A stretch of 64,000 bases of DNA from Salipiger mucosus DSM 16094. GTDB lineage: Bacteria > Pseudomonadota > Alphaproteobacteria > Rhodobacterales > Rhodobacteraceae. Both the position numbers and the translations under genes were made by a program. The notes under the pieces were generated by a model. The model saw nothing but the letters and a program-made list of their open reading frames with translations. It was not told the DNA's origin and made no database searches. Of this stretch, positions 1 to 8,892 are shown piece by piece (the stretch's first letter is position 1; the number at the start of each line of letters is the position of its first letter). The stretch lies in the NCBI RefSeq assembly GCF_000442255.1, contig NZ_KE557279.1, positions 49,027 to 113,026 of the forward strand, written 5' to 3'.

Positions 1-262
1 TTTGCTCCAGACGCTGCTGGACGAGGGCCTCCTGCTCAGGGTTTTCCGCCAGGATGTATTCCCTGACGTCACGTTGCGCCCGCAACTGATTGGCCGTCAG
101 TTGTTCTGCCAATTGTACGCGTTGCGCGTCCTCTTGGACGATACTGGTCAGATTGCCGCTCATCGTGCCGAGCGAGCGCAGACCCATGACCATCCCGAAG
201 ACGGCAACGGCGATCAGGACCGCGAATGCGGATGCGAGCTTGAGTTTCAGTGTAAATCTCAT
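1..262 (-). CDS. Methyl-accepting chemotaxis protein, N-terminal part (cut by window edge)
   Basis: The first 87 codons of a receptor that continues past the left edge. It opens with a basic stretch and a hydrophobic segment (about residues 8-28: a run of A, F, V, L, I and G), which fits the first membrane helix. A Q/E/R-rich helical stretch follows, as in four-helix-bundle sensor domains of chemoreceptors. The start ATG lies 10 bases after the cheW stop, so it is the last known gene of the che operon and probably the receptor that feeds this CheA/CheW. The signalling domain is outside the window, so the call rests on context and the N-terminal pattern. Confidence 0.75.
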   Translation of the reverse strand, partial: MRFTLKLKLASAFAVLIAVAVFGMVMGLRSLGTMSGNLTSIVQEDAQRVQLAEQLTANQLRAQRDVREYILAENPEQEALVQQRLEQ

Positions 263-272
263 GGCGCTGTCC

Positions 273-797
273 TCAGGGCTGGAGTGCAGGAAGCTCGAAC
301 CCGCTCAGATGGGTCGAAAATATCCCGTCTAGATCGGGAATGATGAAGAAACGGTCGTTCTTGCGGCCGATGGCCTCGACCAGATGACGCGGCCAGCGGG
401 TGCCGACGCTGGGCACATCCTCTAGCGCGGCGCCGGTCACGTCGGTGACCTCGTGCACCTGTTCGGCCAGGATCCCGACGACCGAAGGCGCGCCGTCGAG
501 CATCAGGTCGAGCACCAGGATGCGTGTGTCGGCATTGGGCGGGCGGATCGGCATACGCAGGGGAATGCGTAGGTCGGTTAGCGGCACGACCATGCCGCGC
601 ACGTTGATGAGCCCGCTGGCGAAGCCTGGCGCGTTCGGGACGCGGGTGATGGTGCCGGGCTCGATCACCTCGCGCAGGATCGCGGTCGAGATCGCCACCA
701 GCTCCGCCCCGAGGCTGAGCGTGACCATGGTGCGGTTGCGCCGAGCGTGGGACGGCATTCCGGCGGGCGGGCGCCGTTCGGTGGTTGCGGACATCAT
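273..797 (-). CDS. cheW: Chemotaxis coupling protein CheW
   Basis: A 174-residue protein with a single CheW-like domain. Family marks include GLINVRGMVVPLTDL near residues 62-76, the VLDLMLDG strand, and the GILAEQVHEVTDV segment. CheW couples receptors to the CheA kinase at the membrane. The start overlaps the cheA stop by four bases (ATGA), which argues for translational coupling and for this start. An internal Met (728) would give a more typical ~150-residue CheW, so the first 23 residues are less certain. Confidence 0.92.
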   Translation of the reverse strand: MMSATTERRPPAGMPSHARRNRTMVTLSLGAELVAISTAILREVIEPGTITRVPNAPGFASGLINVRGMVVPLTDLRIPLRMPIRPPNADTRILVLDLMLDGAPSVVGILAEQVHEVTDVTGAALEDVPSVGTRWPRHLVEAIGRKNDRFFIIPDLDGIFSTHLSGFELPALQP

Positions 798-2698
798 GCG
801 GCCTCCGTGCTGTCGCGCGTCTGGCCGAAGGCCACCAGTTGCGGCACATCTAGGATCAGCGCGACCGAACCGTCGCCCAGCACCGTCGCGCCGGAAAAAG
901 TCTTAAGCGCGGCATGCAGCGGCGTAAGCTGCTTGATGACGGTCTGGCTGGAGCCGATGATCCGGTCGACGGTCAGCCCGACCCGCAGTTCGCCGGCCGT
1001 CACCACGACGACCTTCTGCCAGGGTCCGGCCTGTCCCTCGCAGCCCAGCAGGTCGCGCATTCGCAGAAACGGCACCAGCTGGTCGCGAATGTTGAGGAAG
1101 CGGGAGCCCCGGCTACCGTCCGCATGCGCCTCGGGCAGTTCGCTGATGTGTTCGACGGCGGCCAGCGGGATCGTGTAGCGTTCGCCGCCGATCTCGACCA
1201 GCAACCCGTCGATGATCGCGAGCGTCAATGGCAGTCGCATGTCTATCTGCGTGCCGTGCCCGGGCTCGCTGTCAACCTCGATGGAGCCGCGCAGCTGTTC
1301 GACGGTGCGTTTCACCACGTCCATGCCCACACCGCGGCCCGACAGTTCGGTCACCGTTTCGGCGGTGGAGAAGCCGGGGTGCAGGATCATCGCCCGCAGT
1401 TCGGACTCCTCCAGTTCGGCGTCGGGGGCCACCAGCCCGCGCTCCTCGGCCCGGGCGCGGATGCGGCCGAGATCGAGGCCGCGCCCGTCGTCCGACAGGC
1501 TGATGACCACCTCGGCCCCGGAATAGCGGGCGCTCAGGCGGATCGTTCCGGCGTCGGGCTTGCCGAGCGCGCGGCGATCCTCGGCTGCCTCGAGGCCGTG
1601 ATCGGCAGAGTTGCGGATCAGATGCAGCAGCGGATCCGCCAGCAGTTCGATCACCGTCTTGTCGAGTTCTGTATCCTCGCCCTCGATCTCCAGCACGATC
1701 TGTTTGCCGAGGCTGTCGTTCAGATCGTGCACGAGGCGTCGGAACCGGCCGGTGATCGTTTCGATGGGTGTCATGCGGATCGACATCGTCGTCTCGCGCA
1801 TCCCGGTGGCGAGGCGCTGAATCTCTTCGGCAACGCCAACAAGTTGCGGATCGCCTGAACGCAGGGCGAGTTCCGCCAGCCGCGCCTCGGCGATTACCAG
1901 TTCGCCGACGCGGTCCATCATCTCGTCCAGCCGTTCGGCCGGGACGCGCATCATCGCGCGGTCGCGTGAGGGTGCAGCGGACGGGCCGGTGACCGTAGCG
2001 GGGTCATCGGGCGCCCCGGCTTCGGGCACGCCATCGCGCTGCAAGTCGAGGTCCAGCCCCCCGTCGTTGAAGATGAAGACCTCACGGATCTGGTCCTCCG
2101 TCAGGTTGCCGGGCAGGCGCATCCGCCAACCGAGCCATAGCCGGTCGGGCTCGATCGCGGCCAGGTCCGGCAGGCGATCGGTCAGCACCTCGACATCGGT
2201 GGCGCCCAGGGTGCGCAGTTCGTCCAGCAGCCCTTGCGGCCGGGCGCCGAGGATCAGGCAGTCGGGCGCCAGATGGAAGGACAGTCGCCAGCCGTCCGAT
2301 GCGTCGGCCGCGCCATCCCCGACGCTTGAGACCATCGCGCCAAGTTCCGCCAGCAGGGGCGCCCCGGCTTCAGGCCCGCCGCCGTCCAGCAACGCGACGA
2401 CGTGATCGCGCGCCCTCAGGCACAGGGCGATCAGCGCGGGGGTGACGGGAAAGGCGCCTTCGCGCACAGCCTCGAAGGCGGTTTCGAAATGATGCAGGAA
2501 CTGCGACAGTTCGACATGGCCGAACATTGCGCCCGAGCCCTTGAGCGTATGCAGATCGCGGAACACGCGGTCTATCAGCGCCTTGTCGTCGGGGCGGCTC
2601 TGCATGTCCAGCAGTCCGGCCTCAAGGCTTTCGGCAAGCTGTTGCGCTTCCATCAAGAAAAGTTCGTCGGCGTCCCCCCGGCCGTTCGTCCCCGTCAT
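794..2698 (-). CDS. cheA: Chemotaxis histidine kinase CheA
   Basis: A 634-residue cytoplasmic kinase that phosphorylates CheY in response to receptors. Order of domains: Hpt (P1) with the phospho-acceptor His50 in HTLKGSGAMFG; a variable linker/P2 region (about 125-235); the dimerisation helix (RVPAERLDEMMDRVGELV, about 248-265); the HATPase domain with N box (LLHLIRNSADHGLE), G1 box (DDGRGLD) and G2 box (GRGVGMDVVK); and a C-terminal CheW-like domain. Length and order are usual for CheA. It overlaps cheY upstream and cheW downstream by ATGA, so the operon is tightly coupled. Confidence 0.97.
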   Translation of the reverse strand: MTGTNGRGDADELFLMEAQQLAESLEAGLLDMQSRPDDKALIDRVFRDLHTLKGSGAMFGHVELSQFLHHFETAFEAVREGAFPVTPALIALCLRARDHVVALLDGGGPEAGAPLLAELGAMVSSVGDGAADASDGWRLSFHLAPDCLILGARPQGLLDELRTLGATDVEVLTDRLPDLAAIEPDRLWLGWRMRLPGNLTEDQIREVFIFNDGGLDLDLQRDGVPEAGAPDDPATVTGPSAAPSRDRAMMRVPAERLDEMMDRVGELVIAEARLAELALRSGDPQLVGVAEEIQRLATGMRETTMSIRMTPIETITGRFRRLVHDLNDSLGKQIVLEIEGEDTELDKTVIELLADPLLHLIRNSADHGLEAAEDRRALGKPDAGTIRLSARYSGAEVVISLSDDGRGLDLGRIRARAEERGLVAPDAELEESELRAMILHPGFSTAETVTELSGRGVGMDVVKRTVEQLRGSIEVDSEPGHGTQIDMRLPLTLAIIDGLLVEIGGERYTIPLAAVEHISELPEAHADGSRGSRFLNIRDQLVPFLRMRDLLGCEGQAGPWQKVVVVTAGELRVGLTVDRIIGSSQTVIKQLTPLHAALKTFSGATVLGDGSVALILDVPQLVAFGQTRDSTEAA

Positions 2699-3063
2699 CG
2701 GCCCAGCACCTTCTGCACGACGCCCAGCAGCTTGCGATCGTCGAATGGTTTGGTCATCCAGCCAAGCGCCCCGGCCTCGCGCGCCTTCTGTTTCAGCGTG
2801 TCGGCGTTTTCGGTCGACAGGAAGATCACCGGCACCCCGGCACTGCCCGGCATCTTGCGGAAGGCGCGTATGAAGCCGAGTCCGTCGAGGTTCGGCATGT
2901 TCTGATCGGTGATCACCGCCGCGGGCATGGACGCACGCACCTGGCTCAACGCGGCCTGGCCGTCGCTCGCCTCGACCGTGTCGTAACCGGCCATCCGCAG
3001 GGTCGAGGTGATCATTCTGCGCACCGAGTCGGAATCGTCGACGACAAGCACCCGCCCGCTCAT
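2695..3063 (-). CDS. cheY: Single-domain response regulator CheY
   Basis: A 122-residue receiver domain. The acidic pair (VVDD, residues 7-10), the phospho-acceptor Asp53 (ITDQNMPNLDG), Thr84 (FLSTE) and Lys105 (WMTKPFDD) are all present. There is no output domain, so it should act as the diffusible motor-binding or phosphate-sink protein. The reading frame is open further upstream, but the ATG at 3063 overlaps the STAS gene stop by ATGA and begins exactly at the first beta strand, so this start was chosen. Confidence 0.95.
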   Translation of the reverse strand: MSGRVLVVDDSDSVRRMITSTLRMAGYDTVEASDGQAALSQVRASMPAAVITDQNMPNLDGLGFIRAFRKMPGSAGVPVIFLSTENADTLKQKAREAGALGWMTKPFDDRKLLGVVQKVLGR

Positions 3064-3347
3064 TCTGACACCTCGGCTACGGGGGCCACCGCGACTGGCA
3101 CCGGTGTTGCCACGGTATCGAGCGCGAGAGATTGCCACAATTCGACCGCAGGGCCGTCCTCCGGCATTTCGACGGTCAGCGTCCGCCCCTGACCCTCGGC
3201 CGTGCGGATCGCACAGGCCAGCAGCTGCGCGCCGCAGGCGTCGAGCGTGTCGTCCGGCGACAGCCTGACGACGGACCCGCCATCGGCCAACAGGCACGCC
3301 AGGCGATCCCGTGCGTCGGCAATTTCGCTGATCGTCAATGAGGCCAT
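3060..3347 (-). CDS. Small STAS-like protein, first gene of the che operon
   Basis: A 95-residue acidic protein. The pattern of a beta strand, a LACAIRTAEGQGRTL helix-strand unit and a DGPAVELWQSLAL helix resembles the STAS fold (anti-sigma-factor antagonist type), which occurs in some alphaproteobacterial chemotaxis operons. A good ribosome site (AAGGAG) lies 7 bases before the ATG at 3347; the longer open frame to 3476 lacks one. It probably regulates or assembles the chemotaxis complex, but sequence similarity alone is modest. It could instead be an uncharacterised small coupling protein. Confidence 0.65.
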   Translation of the reverse strand: MASLTISEIADARDRLACLLADGGSVVRLSPDDTLDACGAQLLACAIRTAEGQGRTLTVEMPEDGPAVELWQSLALDTVATPVPVAVAPVAEVSE

Positions 3348-3534
3348 GCGCTCGCTCCTTCCCCTTCGGACAGGGTCGGAGAGTGGAGATAAAGAGTTTC
3401 CCGTTGGTAAAACCCGGACCAGATTTTCCGAGGCGCGGTGTAACCTCGTGTTAATGTCCCAGCGCCTATCGTCCACTCGTTACCCGCCGCCGCCTCGGCC
3501 GCGGCGTTTTCGGGAACGAGGTGGGACAGCCCGC

Positions 3535-5268
3535 ATGGCGCAACTGGACAGCCCCATCGAAAGCACGACCACCCTGACGTCGCGGCTGGCGGCCGAGGGG
3601 CGTGCCGTCGAAACCGTCTTCACTGCCGCGGCCGATGCGCTGTTTGCGGGGCGCGAGGATCTGGTCCGCCTCGTCGCGACGATCCAGGCCTATCGTACTG
3701 GCCTGTCGCGGCTTTCCACCGACGAACTGATCGCCAGCAGCACCGCGATGACCGAACAGATCGCCACGGTGGAGGCATCCTTTGCCGAAGAATGCCGCGC
3801 CATTGCCACCATGGAACAGGCGCTGCGCGCCACGAAGAGCCCGTTCTCCAGCCTGCGCCAACGGGTCCAGACGTTGCAGGTGTTCACCAGCACCGTGCGC
3901 GTGGTGGAGATGGAAGTCGGCTTCGACGAAGGCCACAGCTTCTCGCAGCAGATCAAGGACCAGTCGACCCGGAGCATGGAGGGCCTCGAGGAACTGGGAC
4001 GACTTGCGCGCAGGATCCGCGAGCAGACGGCCGAGATCTCGGCCCGGCAGACGGCCTTTACGGACACGGGGGGGCGGTCGCTGTCCGCGATGCGCGGACA
4101 GCTCGACGCGATGGTAGCCCGGATCGCGCCCGGGGTGAAAAAGGCCCTTGAGGACGGCGCCCGGACGGAGGATGCCGCCCGCCAGGCAAGCGACCGCCTT
4201 GGCGGCGCCATCTCCGCGCTGCAGGTTGGCGACAGCTTCCGGCAGCGGATCGAGCATGCGGGCGCCGCGCTGGCCCTTCTTCCCGACGCCACCGAGCATC
4301 GGGCGGCCCACGCCTTCCTGCGCCATCTGGTCGCCACGCAAATGACCGCAGCCGCGACGGCATTGCGGCGCGACATCGACCGCGCCGCCGACACCATGGC
4401 GACTGTCTCCGCAGGAACGGCGGACCTGGTCGCCTGGTCGGGCGAGCTGCTTGAGTCGTCCGAGATCGCGGAGCTTCTGGGCACCTTGCAGGATGTCTCG
4501 GGCGCCGGTCTGGCCCGGCTCTATTCAGCGCAGGCCGAACGTCGGCTGCTGGAGACCCAGCTGCGCACCCTGCGCGACGCTCTGGGCGACATCCAGAAGG
4601 TGACCCGCGAACAGCTTGAAGTCGACGGCCTGATGCGGATGGGCAGTTACAACGTGACCCTGCGCAGCCAATCATCGCGTGGCAAGGGCACGACGATGAC
4701 CTATGTTGCGAAGCAGATTGGCGAATTGACCGACCAGTGCCTTGCTGCGCGGCAGGACGTCATGCGCCATCTGGACGTGGTTCGCCGCACCATCGCAGAC
4801 AATTTCCACACGAGCGCGGGCCGGGTGTCGGGCCGGCTGGACAGCATCGCTGACGGCATGTCGGGTCTGGGCGACATGCTGCGTCTCTGGCGCGACCTCC
4901 ATGCCTCGCTGTCTGATCTGCGCACGGCAGGCCCAGAGGCCGTGGCGGAGTTTGACCGCTGCGCAAAACAGATGCGGGCGCAGCTTGCGACCGCGCAACG
5001 GCTGGAAGATATGGCAGACCGCCTGCGCATCGACCCGTCCGTGCCCCAGGCCTTTCCCGCGGACGACCCCACAGCGCGAGAGATCGCGGCGCAGATACGC
5101 GCGCTTTATTCGGTCCCCGAAGAACGCGAGATCCACGATCGCCTCTGTGCGCCCGGTTCGTCAGGCGCCGCGCTGCCCGCGCGGGCTCCGGCGGAAGGCA
5201 TCGCAGGGGGGGCACCCGCCGAGCCCGGCGGGGCGCCCGCGGAAGAGGCCGAGTTCGAATGGTTCTGA
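3535..5268 (+). CDS. Coiled-coil chemotaxis-associated protein with a CheZ-like motif
   Basis: A 577-residue, Ala/Arg/Gln-rich, almost entirely helical protein with no clear membrane segment. Residues about 228-245 read LQVGDSFRQRIEHAG, in which Asp233 and Gln237 have the D-x3-Q spacing used by CheZ-type CheY-P phosphatases. A long helical region follows, then a low-complexity A/P/G tail ending in EFEWF. It is divergent from the che operon and shares its 187-bp upstream region, so a role in CheY dephosphorylation or array assembly is inferred. The ATG at 3535 follows a GAGGTGG site; the upstream frame is open but has no signal. No firm family name is offered. Confidence 0.6.
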   Translation: MAQLDSPIESTTTLTSRLAAEGRAVETVFTAAADALFAGREDLVRLVATIQAYRTGLSRLSTDELIASSTAMTEQIATVEASFAEECRAIATMEQALRATKSPFSSLRQRVQTLQVFTSTVRVVEMEVGFDEGHSFSQQIKDQSTRSMEGLEELGRLARRIREQTAEISARQTAFTDTGGRSLSAMRGQLDAMVARIAPGVKKALEDGARTEDAARQASDRLGGAISALQVGDSFRQRIEHAGAALALLPDATEHRAAHAFLRHLVATQMTAAATALRRDIDRAADTMATVSAGTADLVAWSGELLESSEIAELLGTLQDVSGAGLARLYSAQAERRLLETQLRTLRDALGDIQKVTREQLEVDGLMRMGSYNVTLRSQSSRGKGTTMTYVAKQIGELTDQCLAARQDVMRHLDVVRRTIADNFHTSAGRVSGRLDSIADGMSGLGDMLRLWRDLHASLSDLRTAGPEAVAEFDRCAKQMRAQLATAQRLEDMADRLRIDPSVPQAFPADDPTAREIAAQIRALYSVPEEREIHDRLCAPGSSGAALPARAPAEGIAGGAPAEPGGAPAEEAEFEWF

Positions 5269-5308
5269 ATCCGGCCTGTGGGGCTCTTTCAGAAGGATAT
5301 TGCACAGG

Positions 5309-5734
5309 ATGCTGACCCAAGGGGAGATCAAGGCGATCCGCGCCAGTTGGCTGCTGGTCGCAGCCAATCGCGCCGAATTGGGCGAGCGTTTCTACAAGAA
5401 CCTGTTCCGCGCCGCCCCCGAGGTCCGGCCCATGTTCACCAACGGGCCGCGGGTGCAGGGACGCAAGCTGATGGAGACGCTGGCCATCGTGGTCGACAGC
5501 CTCGACGACCTCGCTCCCCTGCTGCCGACGATCCGGCAACTCGGCGCCAGTCACGCCGCGCTCGGCGTTCGGCCGGAGCATTTCGATTTGGTGGGGAGGA
5601 TCCTCCTGCAGACGCTCGTCGAGGCGGCGGGGGAGGAGATGCCGAATGGCGCTACCGACGCGTGGACGAAGGCCTATCAAGCTGTCGCTTCGGCAATGAT
5701 CAATGAGGAGATGCCAAAGCCGAACCGGTTCTGA
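5309..5734 (+). CDS. Single-domain globin (bacterial haemoglobin-like)
   Basis: A 141-residue globin of the Vitreoscilla/flavohaemoglobin type without a reductase domain. Visible marks are the B/C-helix region FYKNLFRAAPEVRPMF, a Gln at the distal E7 region (RVQGRKLMETL), the proximal F8 His in SHAALGVRPEHF, and a C-terminal WTKAYQAVASAM helix. Such proteins bind O2 or NO in the cytoplasm. It follows the CheZ-like gene by 40 bases on the same strand, so co-transcription is likely and a role in gas or redox sensing linked to chemotaxis is possible but unproven. Confidence 0.85.
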   Translation: MLTQGEIKAIRASWLLVAANRAELGERFYKNLFRAAPEVRPMFTNGPRVQGRKLMETLAIVVDSLDDLAPLLPTIRQLGASHAALGVRPEHFDLVGRILLQTLVEAAGEEMPNGATDAWTKAYQAVASAMINEEMPKPNRF

Positions 5735-5949
5735 TCTCAAGAGAATTGCGCGTCGGGGAGCTTTCGGAGTGCATTTTCCCTCTACTGACGCTCAACTGGA
5801 GGCCGTTGGACGGCTCTGATGCGCAAAGCCTATGAGGGATTCACCTCGTGATTCCAATGCGCTAACTTGAAGGGATGATCAGTCCCATACCCCGACCGGC
5901 GTTGTTGCGCAACTCTCGGCTGAGGCGTGACTGCCCTTCCCCCCTGACG
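5735..5949. other. Non-coding edge of a decayed IS5-type element
   Basis: This gap has no credible gene. A stretch at about 5835-5880 (GGGATTCACCTCGTGATTCC and following bases) and the GTTGTTGCGCAAC segment near 5900 look like the terminal non-coding part of an IS5-family element whose transposase remnant follows. A matching inverted repeat at the far side was not found, so the element is taken as truncated. Confidence 0.45.
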
Positions 5950-6640
5950 TTATGCCACGCGGACGATCTCGGCGGTACCGAGGGCGTTGAAGCGGTTCAT
6001 GAGGGCGATGCGGATGTGGATTTCGGCTGCCTGGCGAGGGGCTCTGGCCATGATCCGCTCGCCGAGGGCTTTCAGGCAGCGCAGACCCGCCTCGATACGG
6101 CTGCGGACGTGGTATCCGGTCCAGCGTTTCCAGAACGCCTGCCCGTAGTGTCGGATCGCGCGCAGTGTCTCGTTTCGGGCGCGTACCGCAGGGCAATCGT
6201 CTTTCCGCAGGCAGCCTTTTTCCGGATCGGAATGATCGGAGCATCTTCACGCTCGATGATGGCCTTGTGGCAGCGGCGCGTGTCGTAGGCGCCGTCGGCG
6301 GTCACGGTGCCGATCTGCTCATCTTTTGGGATCTGACCGAGCAGGCCGGGAAGCACCGGGCTGTCGCCGTCGCGGCTGGGGGTCAATTCCAGGGCGCGGA
6401 TGTCGGACGTGGCCGGGTCCATGGCCAGATGCACCTTGCGCCATTGGCGCCGGCCCTGTGGCCCGTGTTTTCGGGTCTGCCATTCGCCATCGCTCAAGAA
6501 CTTGATCCCGGTGCTGTCGATCAGAAGGTTCAACGGACCTGCGACACGGCGATACGGAACCTGAACAGTCTGCTTGTCCGAGTCCCACCGCTCGCCGTCG
6601 CGGAGCCACATGCCGTTCAGGTTCATGCCCTTCTTGCTGG
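5950..6640 (-). pseudogene. IS5-family transposase remnant (truncated and frameshifted)
   Basis: The middle part reads LLIDSTGIKFLSDGEWQ, then a KHG...RRQWRKVHLAMD stretch and VTADGAYDTRRCHKAI, which are DDE motifs of IS5 transposases (first Asp in LIDSTG, second in TADGAYD). After IPIRKK near 6222 the frame breaks. One base appears lost in an A/G run, and the family sequence resumes in another frame through RNETLRAIRHYG, the WTGYHVRSRIEA catalytic-Glu region and NRFNALGTAEIVRVA, ending at a TAA at 5950. The N-terminal DNA-binding third is missing. The element cannot make an active transposase. Confidence 0.85.
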
Positions 6641-6861
6641 GGACTCCCGGTTCGTGATCCGGGTTAGCGATCTGTGAAAGGTCGGCGTATTCGAGGAAAA
6701 CGACCTCGCGTCGGGAGAGTTAACGTCAGGTCGAGAGATGATTTGGCTCTAGTTGCACGAGATGGGAAATAATCTCCTTGGTGGCGACTATAAATTTAAA
6801 AGATATTTTAGCCTCGCGCTGCCAGTGTCGTGTTCGTGCCCGCTCCCCCGGTTGGCGCGCA

Positions 6862-6899
6862 AGGGTTCCCGGGCGCCGCTCCTCCCGCCCGGGAACCCT
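6862..6899 (-). terminator. Strong hairpin after the integrase remnant
   Basis: Perfect 14-bp arms (AGGGTTCCCGGGCG and its complement) with a 10-base loop lie just after the integrase stop codon at 6907. There is no clear T run, so this may be a factor-assisted terminator or a structured end of the old element. Confidence 0.5.
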
Positions 6900-6906
6900 G
6901 ACCGCA

Positions 6907-7666
6907 TCACGTCGTCATCCGCATCTCGTCTAGCCAGTCCGCGTAGTGCTGCATCATCCGCGTCCGCCCCTTCCAGGTCCTCGGCCGAGTTATAGGCCCG
7001 CCGGACGTTGTTCTTGTCCTCGTGCGAGAGTTGCTTCTCGATCCACCGCTCGTCCCACCCCTGCTCGTTGAGGTTCGTCGAGGCTGTCTTGTGGAACCCG
7101 TGCGGGACGTGCTTGCCCTTTTAGCCGAGCGACTTCATCGCCGCCTCCATGGTGTTCTCCGACATCACCGGCCCGGTGCGGCCCTGGGCAGGGAACATCA
7201 GGTCGCCTTTATGCCCGGTGAAGGAGCGGAGGAGCTTGAGCGTCGCGAGGCTCTGCGTCGCCAGCGGGACGATATGCTTGCGCTTCCGCTTCATCCTCCC
7301 GGCGGGCACGACCCACAAGCCGTCTTCCCACGAGATTTCGTTCCACGTCCCGAACCTCAGCTCCGAGGAGCGCAGCCATGTCAGAGCGGTGAGCTTGAGG
7401 GCACATTGCGTGATGAAGCCGCCCGGGCAGTCCCAGACGGCGCGCATCAAGACTTCCACCTCGTCGCGCTCCGTGACTGCGGGGAAGCCCTGCTTCTTCG
7501 GCGCCACGATCGCGCCCTAGAGATCAGCGGCGACATCCCGGTCGCAGTCGCCGGTCGCGATGCCGCAGCGCAAAACACAGCTCGCCGCGCCGCGTACCCT
7601 ACGGGCGTTCTCATACCGCTGGGCTGCATCCTCTTCGCGCAGGACTGGCGCCTTTCCTGATCCTCC
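6907..7666 (-). pseudogene. P4-type tyrosine integrase, C-terminal part (broken)
   Basis: In frame it reads RYENARRVRG, an amber stop near 7518, then VAPKKQGFPAV and the catalytic-domain stretch ALKLTALTWLRSSELR. A second in-frame stop near 7124 precedes HVPHGFHKTASTNLNEQGWD and WIEKQLSHEDKNNVRRAYN. The first Arg (LRSSELR) and the HGFHKTAST box of the tyrosine-recombinase core can be seen. The frame also slips near 6960 (an extra G), after which a QHYADWLDEM tail ends at a TGA at 6907. The N-terminal half of the same gene lies at 8226-8612, beyond an IS21 fragment. The gene is dead. Confidence 0.85.
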
Positions 7667-8230
7667 TTACCTCCAGTCGAACTGGCAGGCCTCGCCTGGA
7701 TCGAAGGTTAGTGGGACATAGGCGGCCGCAGACGCCTCCCGTTCCTCCCTGTTCCACGACGCTGCATATCGCCGAACTGCATCATAACCGCCGTCGTATC
7801 CGCGGGCCCGCAGCTCCTCGAAGATCCGGATAAGGGTCAGCCTCTCACGCTTCGCCTTCCGGGCATTTGCCGCCAGCATGTCATCGAGCTCACCCGTCCA
7901 GGGGCCGATCTTCGGCAGCGGCTGGATCATGCGCTCGTAGGTCAGTTCGGTCGCCCCGGACCGGATCACCTTGCGCACCGTGTTCCGCGAGACCCGTAGT
8001 TCGCGGCAGATCTGCTTGATCGACTTGTTCGGCATTGGCCTCGGACCAATGGCGGCTCAATGCCTCAATCCTGAAAATACGCCCGCCGCATCTTCGCAAT
8101 CGTCTCCACGACCAACATCCCACACCGTGTTCCCCGATGACTTCGGGGGCATCATCCACGTCAGTGTAAGGGGGGCATTTTGGGACGCCGATCACCCCTC
8201 TAAGGGGTCAATTTTGCACGCCTGTTCACA
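7667..8230 (-). mobile_element. IS21-family remnant (left end and 5' part of istA)
   Basis: The right edge starts TGTGAACAGGCGTGC, followed by repeated motifs ending TTGACCCC and ATGCCCCCC, as at IS21-family termini. A GTG at 8109 begins VETIAKMRRAYF, typical of IstA. After an odd 44-base stretch (8030-8073) IstA resumes in another frame as NKSIKQICRELRVSRNTVRKV (HTH), then ELRARGYDGGYDAVRRY, and stops after FDPGEACQFDWR, just before the first catalytic region. The rest of istA, istB and the other end are gone. It sits inside the integrase gene, so it inserted there and was later deleted on one side. Confidence 0.8.
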
Positions 8231-8612
8231 GGAAGGTCTTTCGTAGCTTCTGCTCCAGCGATGTGATCGTGCGGGGGTTGGCCCCCTCGGCGCGGCGCTT
8301 CTCCATGAACTCGGAACACAGGTCGAACCAAGACTTCTCGGCGGCTTCCTCCTCCCCATCCTCGACCGCTTCGGGGTCGATGCCCCGCAGGACCATCCTC
8401 TTGATCTCGTCGCGCTGTTCGCGCGCGTCGGCCAGCTTGACGAGAGGATGGGGTCCGAGGGTCCGCTTTCTCTACGCACCGTTGAAACGGTAGCTGAGCT
8501 TCCACGAGCGAGCGCCGGAAGGGGTGACCTCGATGGAGAGTCCCTCTGAGTCGGCCTTGGAGTAGCGGGTGGATTTCGGTTCCAGTTTGCGGTTGACGGC
8601 TTCTGTGAGCAT
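8226..8612 (-). pseudogene. P4-type tyrosine integrase, N-terminal part (broken)
   Basis: From the ATG at 8612 it reads MLTEAVNRKLEPKSTRYSK, then the arm-type DNA-binding domain (GLSIEVTPSGARSWKLSYRF). A nonsense codon follows at codon 47, then the same frame runs on through RKRTLGPHPLVKLADAREQRD and FMEKRRAEGANPRTITSLEQK to the IS21 junction. The gene lies just downstream of the 3' end of tRNA-Ser in the same orientation, the usual arrangement for a tRNA-targeting integrase. Together with the piece at 6907-7666 it forms one split, inactive gene. Confidence 0.85.
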
Positions 8613-8802
8613 AAGTTTCTGTCTTTCTTTTGAGAATCCCGATTTTGTTGCCCCGACAGCGCCTACCCGGCTCGGGGTAACGCGGGGGTAACAGGTGACC
8701 CCGCGACAGGTCGCGACAAAAGGTGACAGTAAGGTGATATTCCCGAAAACAAGGCGCGCGAGCGCGTCTCGTCCTGAACTTTCGGGTTATGTCAGGGGTG
8801 GA

Positions 8803-8892
8803 TGGCGGAGACGAAGGGATTCGAACCCTCGAGACCCTTCCGGGCCTACTCCCTTAGCAGGGGAGCGCCTTCGACCACTCGGCCACGCCTCC
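8803..8892 (-). tRNA. tRNA-Ser (anticodon GCT)
   Basis: Read on the minus strand, the acceptor arms GGAGGCG and CGTCTCC pair. The D arm contains GGCCGAGTGGTCGAAGG, the anticodon loop is CTGCTAA (anticodon GCT), a long variable arm follows as expected for tRNA-Ser, then a GGTTCGAATCC T arm. The CCA end is encoded at 8803-8805. The molecule is 90 nt and looks intact. It is the probable attachment site of the decayed integrative element downstream. Confidence 0.95.
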
